From: Zelonia costaricensis
Taxonomy: Eukaryota; Euglenozoa; Kinetoplastea; Trypanosomatida; Trypanosomatidae
NCBI GenBank assembly: GCA_030849075.1
Contig: JASAOO010003395.1
Location: 1-53,422, forward strand
Direction: 5' to 3'
Length of the DNA: 53,422 nucleotides
The notes under the pieces were generated by a model that was not told the origin of the DNA, searched no databases, and saw only the letters and a program-made list of their open reading frames with translations. The translations under genes were made by a program, and so were the position numbers. Positions 1 to 10,117 of this stretch are shown here, piece by piece (position 1 is the first letter of the stretch; each line of letters opens with the position of its first letter).

Positions 1-6
1 TATTGT

Positions 7-30
7 CTGCTGCTGCTGCTGCTGCTGCTG
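7..30. repeat. (CTG)8 trinucleotide microsatellite
   Basis: Eight perfect CTG units in non-coding sequence at the left edge of the window. Confidence 0.9.
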
Positions 31-430
31 CACTTCTCCTCGACCCCCCCCCCCATCCCCTCCCCTTCACCCCCACCTGCGCGTGACGCGTGCGCGCGAG
101 AGTGAGAGAGAAGAAAGGCGCGAGCAAGTCGTCGCGGCTGTCGCTGGCCTCCTGCAGCCTTCGCACCTTGCCGAATCTCTTCCTGTTTGTTTCCACCCTT
201 GCGCTTCCTGACTGCGGTGTGTGTGTGTGTGTGTCGTGCGTCAAACACGCCCTCGTCATCACCATCCTTCACAGATACGCCATCCAGCGCAGGCGCGTTG
301 ACTTCTCGCACCCCCTTCCTCCTTTGTTCGGAGTCGCTTCGCCAGAATCGTGACTTCGGTGCCCGCTTGTGACATCTTCTTGTTGTGTTACGCCCTCGTC
401 TGTGTGTGTCTGCGCGAGTCCGTGCCACGT

Positions 431-498
431 TCCGCCCTCCTCCGCCCCTCCCCTCCACCCCCTCCCTCCCTCTCTCACTCACCGCCATCGAGTTATAG
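431..498 (+). promoter_or_regulatory. Candidate polypyrimidine tract and spliced-leader acceptor for the 613 gene
   Basis: A nearly pure C/T stretch (431-480) is followed by AG at 491-492 and again at 497-498. No ATG occurs between these AGs and the ATG at 613, giving a 5' UTR of about 115-120 nt. The role is inferred from trypanosomatid mRNA processing. Confidence 0.5.
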
Positions 499-612
499 TT
501 GGTTCGTGTTGCCCTTTTTTTGAAGGCACCCCTCCGTGACGCACACGTAGACACAGACACACACAGACACAGACAGACAGACCCCACAAGCGAGCGAGCC
601 GAGCGCTCCGCC

Positions 613-1809
613 ATGCCGAGCGTCGACCTCCTCGACGCTTTCGCGGAGCTGGTGGTGCGGGTGGTGTTCAGCCTGCCGCACACGGAGCCGGAGGCGACGA
701 CCAGCAGCGACGACGACATGCCACACAACGCGGACAGCAGCGCCACACACATCTTCTCTCGCAGCCCTGCCGCCGCGCTGAACGATGCCGAGGAGGACGA
801 GGATGGGCTGCAGCTGCCGTTCCGCCCCCGTCATGAGACCCCGCTGACGCAGCTCAGCGTGAACCACATGAGCAACTCGGCCGTGCTGGCGACGTCGTGC
901 AGCAACTCGATGAGCCGCGGCAGCAGCGCGGCGTCGCTCGATCTGTACCCTGGCGGCATCTGGAACGCCATCGCCCGCGTCCCCGCCGTGGCTGCGGCGG
1001 CCGCGGCGAGCAGCAGCAATGTTGGCGGCCGCCCGCCACGCCCGGCGAGCACGCTGTCGCTGGGCACGGGCGACAACGTCTCCACGCCGCGCAGCGCGGG
1101 GCCAGGGTTCTGGAGCCGCGTGATGGGCAGCGGCGGCAGCGGCCGCACGCAGACCCCACCGCACTCCCCGTCCTTCGGCCCCAATTTCAACACCGGACTG
1201 TCCACCACCGCCTCCAGCTTCGTGCAGCTGACGGAGGAGGAGATGTGCATGGGGGCGGCGGCGGCAGCGGCAGCGGCGGTGGCGGCGGCGAGCTGTACGA
1301 GCTCAGGTGCGGCGCACAGCCACCCCGGGAACAGCACTGTTGGTGGTGCAGCGAGTTTGGGGGCGTCGCACTCGATGTGGGCCGGACTCACGACACCGCC
1401 TTTCTTCAACCAGCAGTACGGCGCGCCGTACGACTGGACGGGGGAGGAGAGCCTGGGAGCGGCGGCGACGGCGACGGCCCCGTACGGCGGGGGCTTCGGC
1501 GGCGCGAGAGTGGCGGCCCTGTCGGAGATGACCACGCCGGTGCGCGACGCGTACCCAGCACCGGCGTCTTCGTCCTCATCGTCGAACTCACAAGGGCCGC
1601 ACCAGCATCAGCACCAGCATCAGCGCCCGGCGTCTGCGCGTCTCGTGGGTCCGCACGGCCTGTATACCAGCCTGCCACCCAACGCCAACAGCACCAACAC
1701 TACCACCACTGCCACAACAGCGAATCTGAGCGGCGCCGGTCACGGCAGTGGCAACGGCGGTGGGAGCCCGTCCCAGTACAGCTCGACCAGCGACTTTGTG
1801 ATTCTGTAG
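613..1809 (+). CDS. Hypothetical low-complexity protein (398 aa)
   Basis: I do not recognise a family. The frame stays open upstream to 499, but the first ATG is at 613, just after a good splice-acceptor candidate. The N-terminus carries a hydrophobic/acidic amphipathic stretch (DLLDAFAELVVRVVFSL, residues 5-21), the best candidate for a structured element. The rest is Ser/Gly/Pro-rich with an Ala run near 122-130, a longer Ala run near 213-226, alternating His-Gln at about 330-337 and a Thr/Asn-rich stretch near 360. There is no transmembrane segment or catalytic motif. GC-rich third positions agree with its neighbours and support it being a gene. Most of it is probably disordered; function is unknown. 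Confidence 0.7.
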   Translation: MPSVDLLDAFAELVVRVVFSLPHTEPEATTSSDDDMPHNADSSATHIFSRSPAAALNDAEEDEDGLQLPFRPRHETPLTQLSVNHMSNSAVLATSCSNSMSRGSSAASLDLYPGGIWNAIARVPAVAAAAAASSSNVGGRPPRPASTLSLGTGDNVSTPRSAGPGFWSRVMGSGGSGRTQTPPHSPSFGPNFNTGLSTTASSFVQLTEEEMCMGAAAAAAAAVAAASCTSSGAAHSHPGNSTVGGAASLGASHSMWAGLTTPPFFNQQYGAPYDWTGEESLGAAATATAPYGGGFGGARVAALSEMTTPVRDAYPAPASSSSSSNSQGPHQHQHQHQRPASARLVGPHGLYTSLPPNANSTNTTTTATTANLSGAGHGSGNGGGSPSQYSSTSDFVIL

Positions 1810-2200
1810 CTGAGCTCGAATCGACAAGAAGAATAGTGTCGTGCAAGCCGCAGGCATGTCTCTATGTGGCTGTGTGTGTGTGTACATCTGTGTGTGTGTG
1901 TGTGTATCTTGCTCGTAGCGTGCTTACGTTCGCGTGTTGTTGTTTTTTTTTTTCCTATTTCTCGCGCACCCCTTAGAAGGTACCTTACTGCAGTGATGCC
2001 AGCTCATTCGTGCGTTTGCGTGAACGCGTGTGTGTGAGTGAGTGTGTATGTGTGTGAGTTCCGGTTTCCCCCTCGGTTTTGGATTCTCACGTCTTGATTG
2101 CGTTGCCGCAGCTCCGCCTCCTCCACTCTTCTCTCTTCGAGTGCTCCTTTCGCCCTTCTTCTTCTTTCTCGGCGCTCTCTTCCATTCAGCTGCACTGACG

Positions 2201-2204
<4 letters not shown>

Positions 2205-2234
<30 letters not shown>
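2205..2234. repeat. (CA)15 microsatellite
   Basis: Fifteen perfect CA units in the long spacer. Confidence 0.9.
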
Positions 2235-2241
<7 letters not shown>

Positions 2242-2966
2242 CCACGTGTTTCCTTTGCGCTCACTCTCACGCCTTCCACCCCCCCCCCCTCCACTTCAAA
2301 CAACTACAACACCACCGTACTGTGTTGATCTGTGTCGCACTCGTAGATGCGCACACGCGCGGCGCAGTGAAGGGCACGCCCTCGTCTCCTTGTTCCCACT
2401 TCCCTCCCTCTTCCACCTCTTGTTCTCCTCCTCCCCCTTCCCGCGGCTCGACCGAGCTCAGCGCGGTCTGCGATACACGCAGCCTGCTACGCACATACAC
2501 GCGCGCACATACAGGTACCGTGATTCGCGCTGACCAGTCGACGTGATACGTCCACGTGCGTGACCCTTTGGAAGCAGGGACGCACACGGGTGGGGGGGTG
2601 CGGGGAAGAAGAATTAGCGAACGGAAGGGAGTGAGGAGGGGCTTAGGTAGGCTGCAAGGCTATACACTGCTGTCAAGGTTTTGACTGTCTGCCCGTGTGT
2701 TGTGTGCGTGTGTTGTGTGTGTGTGTGTGCGTGTGTGTGTGCGCGTTGCTCACTCGCGAGTGCCACAAGATCAGCCACACCCTCCTCCTCCCCCCCCACA
2801 CACGTACACACACGCTCGCACAGGACGATCGGCGCGAAGTGGGACCATGATAGACAGCCGTGCGGACGACAACAAGCAAGCTGGGGTCTCACTCTGGCGC
2901 GCGTATGTGCGCATGGTAGTGGATGCTTGACGAGGATGTGCGTGAGTGGACGAAACGCAACAGCTG

Positions 2967-2967
<1 letters not shown>

Positions 2968-3001
<34 letters not shown>
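2968..3001. repeat. (CA)17 microsatellite
   Basis: Seventeen perfect CA units, equal longest in the window with the run at 51035-51068. Confidence 0.9.
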
Positions 3002-3002
<1 letters not shown>

Positions 3003-4751
3003 GCACGCACGTGTGTGCATGTGTGTGTGCTCCAGACGAATCGTCGACGTCCCTCCTCCGACTCAGTGCCTTGTTTCCCTTCCCTACCTCCCTAACCCAC
3101 TTCATGTTTGCGTGAATGAATGTGTGCGCGTCCCTCTGTGTGTCTGTGTGTGTACGTCTTGATGTGCTGCACCCACCGCCTCGCTCTCTCCCCCTTCCCC
3201 ACCCCCTTCCCCACTTCCGCTCACCTGCTCCGCAAGATCTACTCGCAGATCTTCACTGTTGTGCCTCCCCTCCCTCCATCCCTACCCCCACACCTCGCTC
3301 CCTTCTCAGCGTCCATCTATCCCGTACCCACGTCAGCCTCACTGGCGCACCATCTGCGTTTCCTTCTTCGACTGTTCCCCGGCTCCCCCCCACCCCGCCC
3401 CGCGTCTGTTTTAGCGGGCTGCACCAGCTTCAGGCCGCCGCTTCTCTTTTCTTTTACCTCTCTTTCCCCCCCGCCGCCACCTCCCATCGCGCACGTTGGT
3501 GCCGCTCCTCCTGTGCCGGTTGCTGACGTCGTCGACCTCCCTCAGCCGCGTAGTTCACCTCGCCCACGCCCACGCCCGCGCCCCCTCCTCCTCTCTCCCC
3601 TCGTGCCCTCGCTTTCTTTCCTGTTCATCATCTCCGTGTAGGCTTGCCGCACGGCGACCCCCGCGCAGCAGTCGTGACGACGGTGTGCCGGTCTGTGTGT
3701 GTGTGTGTGTGTATGTGTGTGGCGTCGCTAAGGGAATACCCGACAACGCTGCCCCCCACCGCCCTCTTCCTCGATCGCTTTCCCCCGACGTGCACTCTTC
3801 TTCTACTTCGCGTCTGCGATCTTTCTCGCGGCCTCCCCCGTCCCCCGTCCCCCCCCCCGCCCCGTCACCACACCCTCACGCAGCGTGGTGGGAGCCACGA
3901 TGGAGGGGGGTCGGGGAGGCGGAGTGGGCGAGAGGGCAGGAGGGGGAGGGACTGCTGGCCCCGTTCTCGTCTGTTCTTGTTGTTCTTGTTTTTCCCGTCG
4001 CGTGGGCCAGCGCCTTGCGTTGCTCCGCTGCATCGCCCCAATTTCCGCCGCCGCCGCCGCCGGGGAGGGGGCGCTGCTTCGCTTTCTGTCTGCGTGCGTG
4101 TTGTCCGTCTCCCTCCTCCTCTTCATGGCAGCTCTCCTTCCCTACCTGCGCTGATCAGCGCATCTGTGTTGCTTCGCTGTCCCCCCTTTGTCTGCCTGCT
4201 CTTGTGCTGTTGTCTCGCTTTTCTGATTCGACTTGATTCGTTTTCTTCTTGTGTTTCCAGATTTGTTGCGACCTGTCTCTTCTTCGTGTCGGTGTGTGTG
4301 CTGTACCTGCTTTGCACAGCCCCCCCCCCCTTCTCTGATGCACACACACATGCACGCACAATGACCTGCGTCTGTGACTCGTCGGGGCCTACCCGCTAGA
4401 GCAGAGCATACATGCGTGGCGCTCATGAACTCCACGACGCGGCTGCCGACAACTTGATTTCTTCATCTTCGTTTTCATCCTCACGTGCGACAACAAGCTC
4501 CCCACACACACCTTCTCGTATCGTCCCGAACTCGCCTGCGTCGCAGTGACGCATCCGCAAGCACAACACATACAAACAGACACACTGCTTGCACAGAAAC
4601 CACCCAGCATATCTGCTCAGCCGAACCCTCCCCTCCCTCTCCTCGCTGTTGCTTCCCGCTCGCTTCCGTCGAGCTTCGTCGCTGTCATCTGCTCTCACGT
4701 TCTTTCGAGTTGTTCTCATCCTCCCCTCTCCGCCCCCCCCCACCCCTCCAC

Positions 4752-4752
4752 N
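4752..4752. other. Ambiguous base (N) in the assembly
   Basis: A single N lies in a C-rich pyrimidine tract. It may mark a gap of unknown size or a base-call conflict. Confidence 0.95.
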
Positions 4753-6564
4753 CTGAGCCCCTCCACGTCGAGTCTTCATACGTGTGTGTGTGTGTGCATT
4801 GATTCCCCGCTGGCATGTTTTCTGCCGACGCCGATCCCGCCCCCCCCCCCCCACCACCACCCACGTGCCCGCTTGCTCCTTTCCTCGCTGCCTGTTTGCC
4901 AACTTGTTTGTTTCCGTTACGCGTCGATGCGCCGATGGCGTCGGCGGCGGCACTGCGGTTTCTCCGACGAGAGAGGCCGTGAAGGAGAAGCTGCAGTGTG
5001 TGTGTGTGTCTATTGTGAAGGTCTTGTCGATGGCGTTGTCGGTCACACTTTCATGTTGACATAGCCGTGCCAGTGCAGGTCACACCGTACACTCCGCACG
5101 CGCGCCTGCCCACCCTCGCGCATATGGAAACCGAACAAGAGAACAGGATGAGCACGGCGCTCGATCTCGTCCCCCGTCCCGCTCCTCTCCGCTCTCCCCC
5201 CCCCCCCACAACCCTTCCCTCCATCGCCGCTCCGCTTTGCCCACGCTCGATCCGCCGCCATCGCCGGTGCGGATGGGCGAGGTCCGCAAGAGGGAAGCAG
5301 GGAGGAGGAGCAGGAGCAGGAGAAGCCTTCCTTCAGCATAGAGCCCCTTTCCCTCCCCTCCCCTCCACAGACACGCGCCCACGCACACGCCGCGGAGGCG
5401 CAACCGACTCGGCAAGCCCCCCCGTTCACCGCTTCCTCGTCCACCTTCTTTGTTTTTTCATGTTCTCCCGCCCCCCCCCCTTTGGAAGCGTCCCATTTTG
5501 GATTTTTGCGCTTACGATTGACGCCGCGCTGGTTCGTCTGTTGTGTTAATGTGTGTTTGATGTTTTGATGTGACGACGTCAAGTCGCCTTCTCCACCGGT
5601 CCCCAGCCTCCCTCTCGCCATGGGCGTCGTGTGCGCGGCCGGCGGCCCCCCCCCCTCCCACCCCCGCCACTTTCCTCCCGCTCCCTCTCCGTACCCTATC
5701 CGACCTCGCCCCCACAACCTTCGCTGATCTACATGATCTGAGCGTTCCCCTCCCCCCGATGCGGTGCCATGTGGTGCAGCCCATGAAGGCTGAAGCAATA
5801 TAAATCGAAGAGCAGCCGAGAAGGTGAAACAGCAGCCGTGGTCGAGTGTTGCCGAGCCGCAGCTTCGCACATACGTACGGCACGCGGCACAAGGCACACG
5901 CACGAGTGCACCGCGGAAGCTGCGATGAAGGGGTCAGCACTCTTGTCTCGTGCGTCGCCGCCACACACGCAGGTACACCCACACGCACGCTTAGGTGGGT
6001 GTGCCTGCGTGTCCACCTGATCGCATCCGCTGACGTGTAGGAGGGAAGAAGGAGGGGGGGAAGGCGCCACCGGGTTGTCGAACGAAGCTGCCCGCAGCTT
6101 TCCTTCGTGGACGTGTGTGCTTGGTGCTGCCGCTGGGCGCGAGCGTATGCGTTCAGCCCCCTCCACCCCCCCCCCCCGCCCCAACACGTCGACATGTGCG
6201 GACACACAAACACATGAGCAAGCTCACACATGCCCACATGAAGGGATCTAGCACTCCGTCCCTGCCTCTTCCGCCTCTTTCCCTCCCCGGTTTCCTCCTC
6301 TACGGGACCTGTGCGAACCCTAATACACGCGTGTGTGTGTGTGTGTCTGTGTGTGTACGCGGGCACGCTCCATTCACAAAGTGCAGCTAAGACACGGACG
6401 AAGACCAAGACGCGCCACTTCAGCCACCTCTTTCCCTTTAGGTCCATCTGGCTGTGCGTCTACGTGTGTGCCTGCGGGTGTGCTTGTATAGACACCCAAG
6501 GTTCTCATTGCACGCACGCACAAGCACACAAGGACTCAAAATCAAACCAGCAGTGCGGTCTTGC

Positions 6565-6627
6565 TCACCCCCTCCCCCTCCGTCCTTCCCCGCCTGTACC
6601 GTCGCTGCGCGTGCAACTGGGGCTCAG
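6565..6627 (+). promoter_or_regulatory. Candidate polypyrimidine tract and acceptor AG for the membrane-protein gene
   Basis: A C/T tract at about 6565-6599 is followed by the first clear acceptor-like AG at 6626-6627. The next ATG in any frame is 6682, which opens the membrane-protein frame. Confidence 0.45.
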
Positions 6628-6681
6628 ACGCGCACGCGCGGGACGGCGCACGCGACTCCGACTTTGAGCCGACGCGGGCGA

Positions 6682-7374
6682 ATGCGTTGGTGTGGGGCGG
6701 TATCGCGTCGTGCGCACTCACCCTCGTCTCCAGCGAAAGCCAGGCCGTCATTCCTGATGCAAGTGGGGGCACCACGAGGCGCCGTAGAGGCAGCAGCGTC
6801 ATCCCCGCTGCGCGCCGAAGCTGAGGGCGACGGGGAGGCCACCGTCATCACCCACAGCCCCCGCAGCAGCAGCAGCAGCGACACGCCTGCCCACATGGCC
6901 AAGCACCTTGTCGGCCGGCATCTGAACGTGAGCCGCACCGATGCCCTCACCGGGTTGGCCCTGATCTTTGCAATTATACTCTTCATAGCCCCTGTCACCG
7001 AGACCAGCCTTTGTGTTCTTGCCGGCGTCGATGGCGCCCTGGCCTTCGTACGTGCGGTACTCGTGGGGCTCCTCACTCTTTTCTCTTGTGTCTTCTATGT
7101 CGCGCTGCTGTGTCTGATGCTGGCGGTCGCGCTCTCCATGGCGTCGCTGATCATCATTCCTGCGTTTCTGCTCATGCTGGCCTCGCTGTCTTATGTACTG
7201 ATGCTTGTGGCGTTCCTCGTCGCGATGATGTACTACGTACGTGAGCAGCAGCACATCTATTTCTGCTTGTTCTGGTGTGTGATGTTCGGCCTGCTCGTCT
7301 TGGCGCCTGTCGGCATCGGCGCCTTGTGCGTCTGGGTCAAGTACATGTCCGCGCCAACAGTTTTTGTGGAGTGA
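6682..7374 (+). CDS. Small multi-spanning membrane protein (230 aa), unknown function
   Basis: I do not recognise a family. After a soluble Ser/Arg/Ala-rich N-terminus of about 85 residues come hydrophobic blocks at about 92-112, 122-150, 150-180 and 191-213. This suggests four or five membrane spans with only short charged loops (for example VREQQH near 186-191) and a short C-terminal tail ending TVFVE. No transporter signature or catalytic residues are visible. ATG 6682 is the first ATG after the acceptor candidate; in-frame alternatives are 6757 and 6895 (MAKHLVG). The last would leave 159 residues starting just before the first span. The spans are certain in the sequence; the exact N-terminus is not. 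Confidence 0.75.
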   Translation: MRWCGAVSRRAHSPSSPAKARPSFLMQVGAPRGAVEAAASSPLRAEAEGDGEATVITHSPRSSSSSDTPAHMAKHLVGRHLNVSRTDALTGLALIFAIILFIAPVTETSLCVLAGVDGALAFVRAVLVGLLTLFSCVFYVALLCLMLAVALSMASLIIIPAFLLMLASLSYVLMLVAFLVAMMYYVREQQHIYFCLFWCVMFGLLVLAPVGIGALCVWVKYMSAPTVFVE

Positions 7375-8504
7375 TCGGGATTTCCTGTGCGTGTGCGTGT
7401 GCGTGTGTATGGCTTAACGCGGTCAGAGAAGGAGGTCCGACGGCGTCTCTCCTCCCCACGCGTGGTGCACAATGGTCTGTAAGTGGGCCACGTGCGCACA
7501 CATAAAAGTAGCCTCCTGCTGATTAAACCACAGCGAGTGGACTGATATCCAACTCTCTCGCTGACGCGAGTGTGTGTGTGTGTGTGTGTCCACGTCGTGA
7601 TGGTCCAATCGCGCCTGCGGTGAGACGGAGGAACGGAAAGAGAAGAAGCGGTGATGATGCCACTGCGCCGGCAGTGCACCTCACAAACACTCCCCCCCCC
7701 CTCGCTACACACATGCACACGCACACACAAGAGGAACGAACGAAACTCATCATTCCTGTCATCCCGTCCGCACGCATCCCAGCTCCGCACCACCTGGCAT
7801 CGTCTCCGCACCGGCTCGCGTCTGTTTCCCTTCCCTGTGTTTTTTCTCCTTCCCCCGTGCGTGTCCTCCACCTTCCCTCTTCGCCGCACTAGCGCCCCCT
7901 CCCACTACCACCACCCGCATCTCCGCTCGTGCGGCGACGACAGCTACCTTCCGCACATGTTGCTCAGCTTCTTCGCTGACGCATCTCCAGTCGCGGCCCT
8001 CTTTGTTGTCCGACGCAGCCCGCTGCTGTGTGCACTCGTGTTCGGTCGGTCAGTATGTGTTTTATCCAAGTGCGGGTGCGTATGTGTGCGTGTGTGCCGC
8101 TGAATGCTTCTCTGCCGTGCTCGATGACTCGTGAGGCGGCAGTTGGTGGTCGTATTGATGCTCAGACCGCCCTATCGGGCGACGTGCAGCGGTGTGCAGC
8201 CCCCATGCGAAGCGCGTGTACGGCATGGCTCTGCCTTGTGAAGCTGTACGTGCCCTTTGCAGCCTCGCCGGAGCGGTCGCACATACAGATACGGACACGC
8301 AAACACGCAATCAAGTCCTTCTAGGAGCAGTTGACGCGTTTACATGCATGCGTCTCGCCCAGATGGTGGACGAGTGCCGTGCGCTCTCGGTTGTGTCCGC
8401 GAGAGAGAACATCGCGGCGCGCAGGGTGCGGCACGGCGGGTGTGACGCGGTCCGCCTGTTGGCACCGCTCTTCACGCTCCGCTTCCCCTCACCCGCCCCC
8501 AATA

Positions 8505-8530
8505 ACACACACACACACACACACACACAC
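8505..8530. repeat. (AC)13 microsatellite
   Basis: Thirteen perfect AC units in non-coding sequence. Confidence 0.9.
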
Positions 8531-8660
8531 TCGCGAACGTGCGATGCTGACGCCGTCTCGGCTGTTCTCGCCATATTCTTCTTTATCTATTCATCTTCTC
8601 CCCTTCCCCCACCCCCACCCCTATCCCATCCTGGGCCACCTCTCTGACTTCAATGATGCT

Positions 8661-8682
8661 CACACACACACACACACACACA
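8661..8682. repeat. (CA)11 microsatellite
   Basis: Eleven perfect CA units in non-coding sequence. Confidence 0.9.
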
Positions 8683-8944
8683 TACGCACGCATCAACACG
8701 GCAACTCACTCTTTTCTTTGGGCGATGCCGGCCTTCATTGCGCCCGTCTCACCGCCACCGCGTGATGCTCGCCGTGAACACCCCCTGGCCTAGCCCATCA
8801 GCAGCATCGCATTTCTTTTGCTTGCCCTAGTCATCCCCTCCCTTCACCCCTCAACCCCCCCCCCATCCCTGGCGCGCGCACTCGTACGTCAGACACGCAC
8901 GTAAGTGCGCGGGAGACTCACACACACACACACAATATCCTGTC

Positions 8945-9502
8945 CGGTCTGCCCGCGGTGGACCACGCGTCACCACCCCCACTCCCACCACCTGCCTTGT
9001 ACATACGTATGCACTCGGCGTGCCTCTGCATCACTTCTCCCCTGCGCGTTCACCGAGTGTCTCCTACACGTGCGTTGTCTTCTCGTTGCCTTGCCCTTCC
9101 TCCCAACCCCACATCCACCCTCCCTGCGCGCGGTTATCTCTCTTCTCCCCGCTTCCCCCCCCCCCCCGTGTTGGAGCAGTGCGCTCGGTGATTCAACGCT
9201 CGGCTCCTCGCACACACACACATATACACACTGCCGTCCCNCGGTCTGCCCGCGGTGGACCACGCGTCACCACCCCCACTCCCACCACCTGCCTTGTACA
9301 TACATATGGACTCGGCCTGCCTCTGCATCACTTCTCCCCTGCGCGTTCACCGAGTGTCTCCTACACGTGCGTTGTCTTCTCGTTGCCTTGCCCTTCCTCC
9401 CAACCCCACATTCTCCCCCTCCCTGTGCGCTCTCATCTCTCTTCTCCCCGCTTCCCCTCCCCCCGTGTTGGAGCAGTGCGCTCGGTGATTCAACGCTCGG
9501 CT

Positions 9503-9538
<36 letters not shown>

Positions 9539-9545
9539 CCGTCCC
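8945..9545. repeat. Tandem direct duplication, unit about 297 bp, two copies
   Basis: Copy 1 (8945-9240) and copy 2 (9242-9545) both start CGGTCTGCCCGCGGTGG and both end with a CA run and CTGCCGTCCC. The copies differ at only a small number of scattered positions plus C-run and CA-run length. A single N (9241) sits exactly at the junction. The sequence just before copy 1 is also a CA run, so the unit may be bounded by CA tracts. No C/D snoRNA boxes or coding potential are seen in the unit. Confidence 0.9.
9241..9241. other. Ambiguous base (N) at the repeat junction
   Basis: The N falls exactly between the two copies of the 297-bp unit, which suggests the assembler joined or gap-filled a repeat here. 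Confidence 0.95.
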
Positions 9546-10040
9546 CCCCGTGCCGTGTGTGGTCTGGGCTTCGAACCTCGCGTCGGTTCGCTGTTGCACC
9601 GGTCTGCGTTCTCCCCTTTTCTCGTTCCTTGCCGCTTCGTTGTCCTGCTTCTTCACCGCGGACGTGTGTGCACTGCGTCCGTCGACATCGTCACCTTTGC
9701 CCCGCCGCACCTCCTCGGACTTGTTCACTCGCGTTGGGTGCTGTGGAGAGTGCGTCATATAGTTATTCCGGTTGTTATAGATCAGTTTCTTTTTCTGGCG
9801 GTGCGCGGTTGCCTCTGCTGGTGCTGTTAGGCCTGACGCTGTGCGGCCGCTCTCTTCCCGCGGCCCACCTCCGTCGCCTTTCCTCCTCACGCACTCGCGG
9901 CTTCTTCTCCTTTTCTCACCGCGTGCACCCTCGCTGAGCCTTGTTGCTCTCCTACATCACGCACACACACACACACACTAACACGCACACACAACCCATC
10001 GCGCTCTCACTGACGCGTCGCCGACTCACGTGTGGATCAC

Positions 10041-10054
10041 TTTTGTTTTCATAG
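10041..10054 (+). promoter_or_regulatory. Candidate T-rich tract and acceptor AG for the 10118 gene
   Basis: TTTTGTTTTCATAG at 10041-10054 is a compact pyrimidine-AG signal. It would give a 5' UTR of 63 nt and makes ATG 10118 the first ATG of the mRNA. A second C/T-rich tract at about 9860-9925 is an alternative. Confidence 0.5.
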
Positions 10055-10117
10055 TCTAAACACACCTGGAACCCCATCTTCCCCGTAATCGCCACTGGGC
10101 GCTTGTCTTTCACGCCC

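Larger units (their letters stand above)
1..612 (+). other. Leader / intergenic region before the first gene
   Basis: No convincing gene. It opens with a (CTG)8 run, followed by a pyrimidine-rich tract at 31-75 and a second, stronger one at 431-480. The latter probably directs trans-splicing of the first gene. Short TG and CA runs are also present. Reading frames here code only for Cys/Val- or His/Thr-type repeats derived from the dinucleotides. Confidence 0.6.
1810..6681 (+). other. Gene-free interval of 4.9 kb
   Basis: No frame here looks like a gene. Open frames on both strands are made of His/Thr, Cys/Val or Pro/Leu strings derived from CA/TG and C/T tracts. It contains TG runs soon after the upstream stop (1868-1906), (CA)15 at 2205-2234, (CA)17 at 2968-3001, TG runs near 2699-2741, 3693-3720 and 6331-6354, many pyrimidine tracts, and one ambiguous base at 4752. 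It probably comprises the 3' UTR of the upstream gene, processing signals and the 5' UTR of the next gene, but it is long for a trypanosomatid spacer. Confidence 0.55.
7375..10117 (+). other. Intergenic region of 2.7 kb
   Basis: No supported gene. A TG-rich stretch follows the stop codon (7387-7410). CA microsatellites lie at 8505-8530, 8661-8682, 9508-9534 and 9959-9978. A 297-bp direct duplication occupies 8945-9545. Several C/T tracts could serve as splice or polyadenylation signals. Frames crossing this region change character with each dinucleotide run and show no conserved-looking block. Confidence 0.55.

Noticed and set aside
2968..3001. Histidine-repeat metal-binding peptides
   Set aside because: HTHTHT strings come from CA repeats in non-coding sequence, not from a gene.
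8192..8647. Possible small + strand gene in the 7.4-10.1 kb spacer
   Set aside because: A short middle section reads plausibly, but the frame runs into CA and C/T repeats, has no clear acceptor-ATG arrangement and matches nothing I recognise.
8945..9545. snoRNA cluster, suggested by the tandem repeat
   Set aside because: Trypanosomatid snoRNAs are often in tandem repeats, but the unit has no convincing C box (RTGATGA) and D box pair nor an H/ACA-like arrangement.
8905..9937. Repeat-containing protein spanning the 297-bp duplication
   Set aside because: Two overlapping frames are open through the repeat, both Pro/Ser/His/Thr-rich and both crossing the N; this reflects stop-poor C/T and CA sequence.
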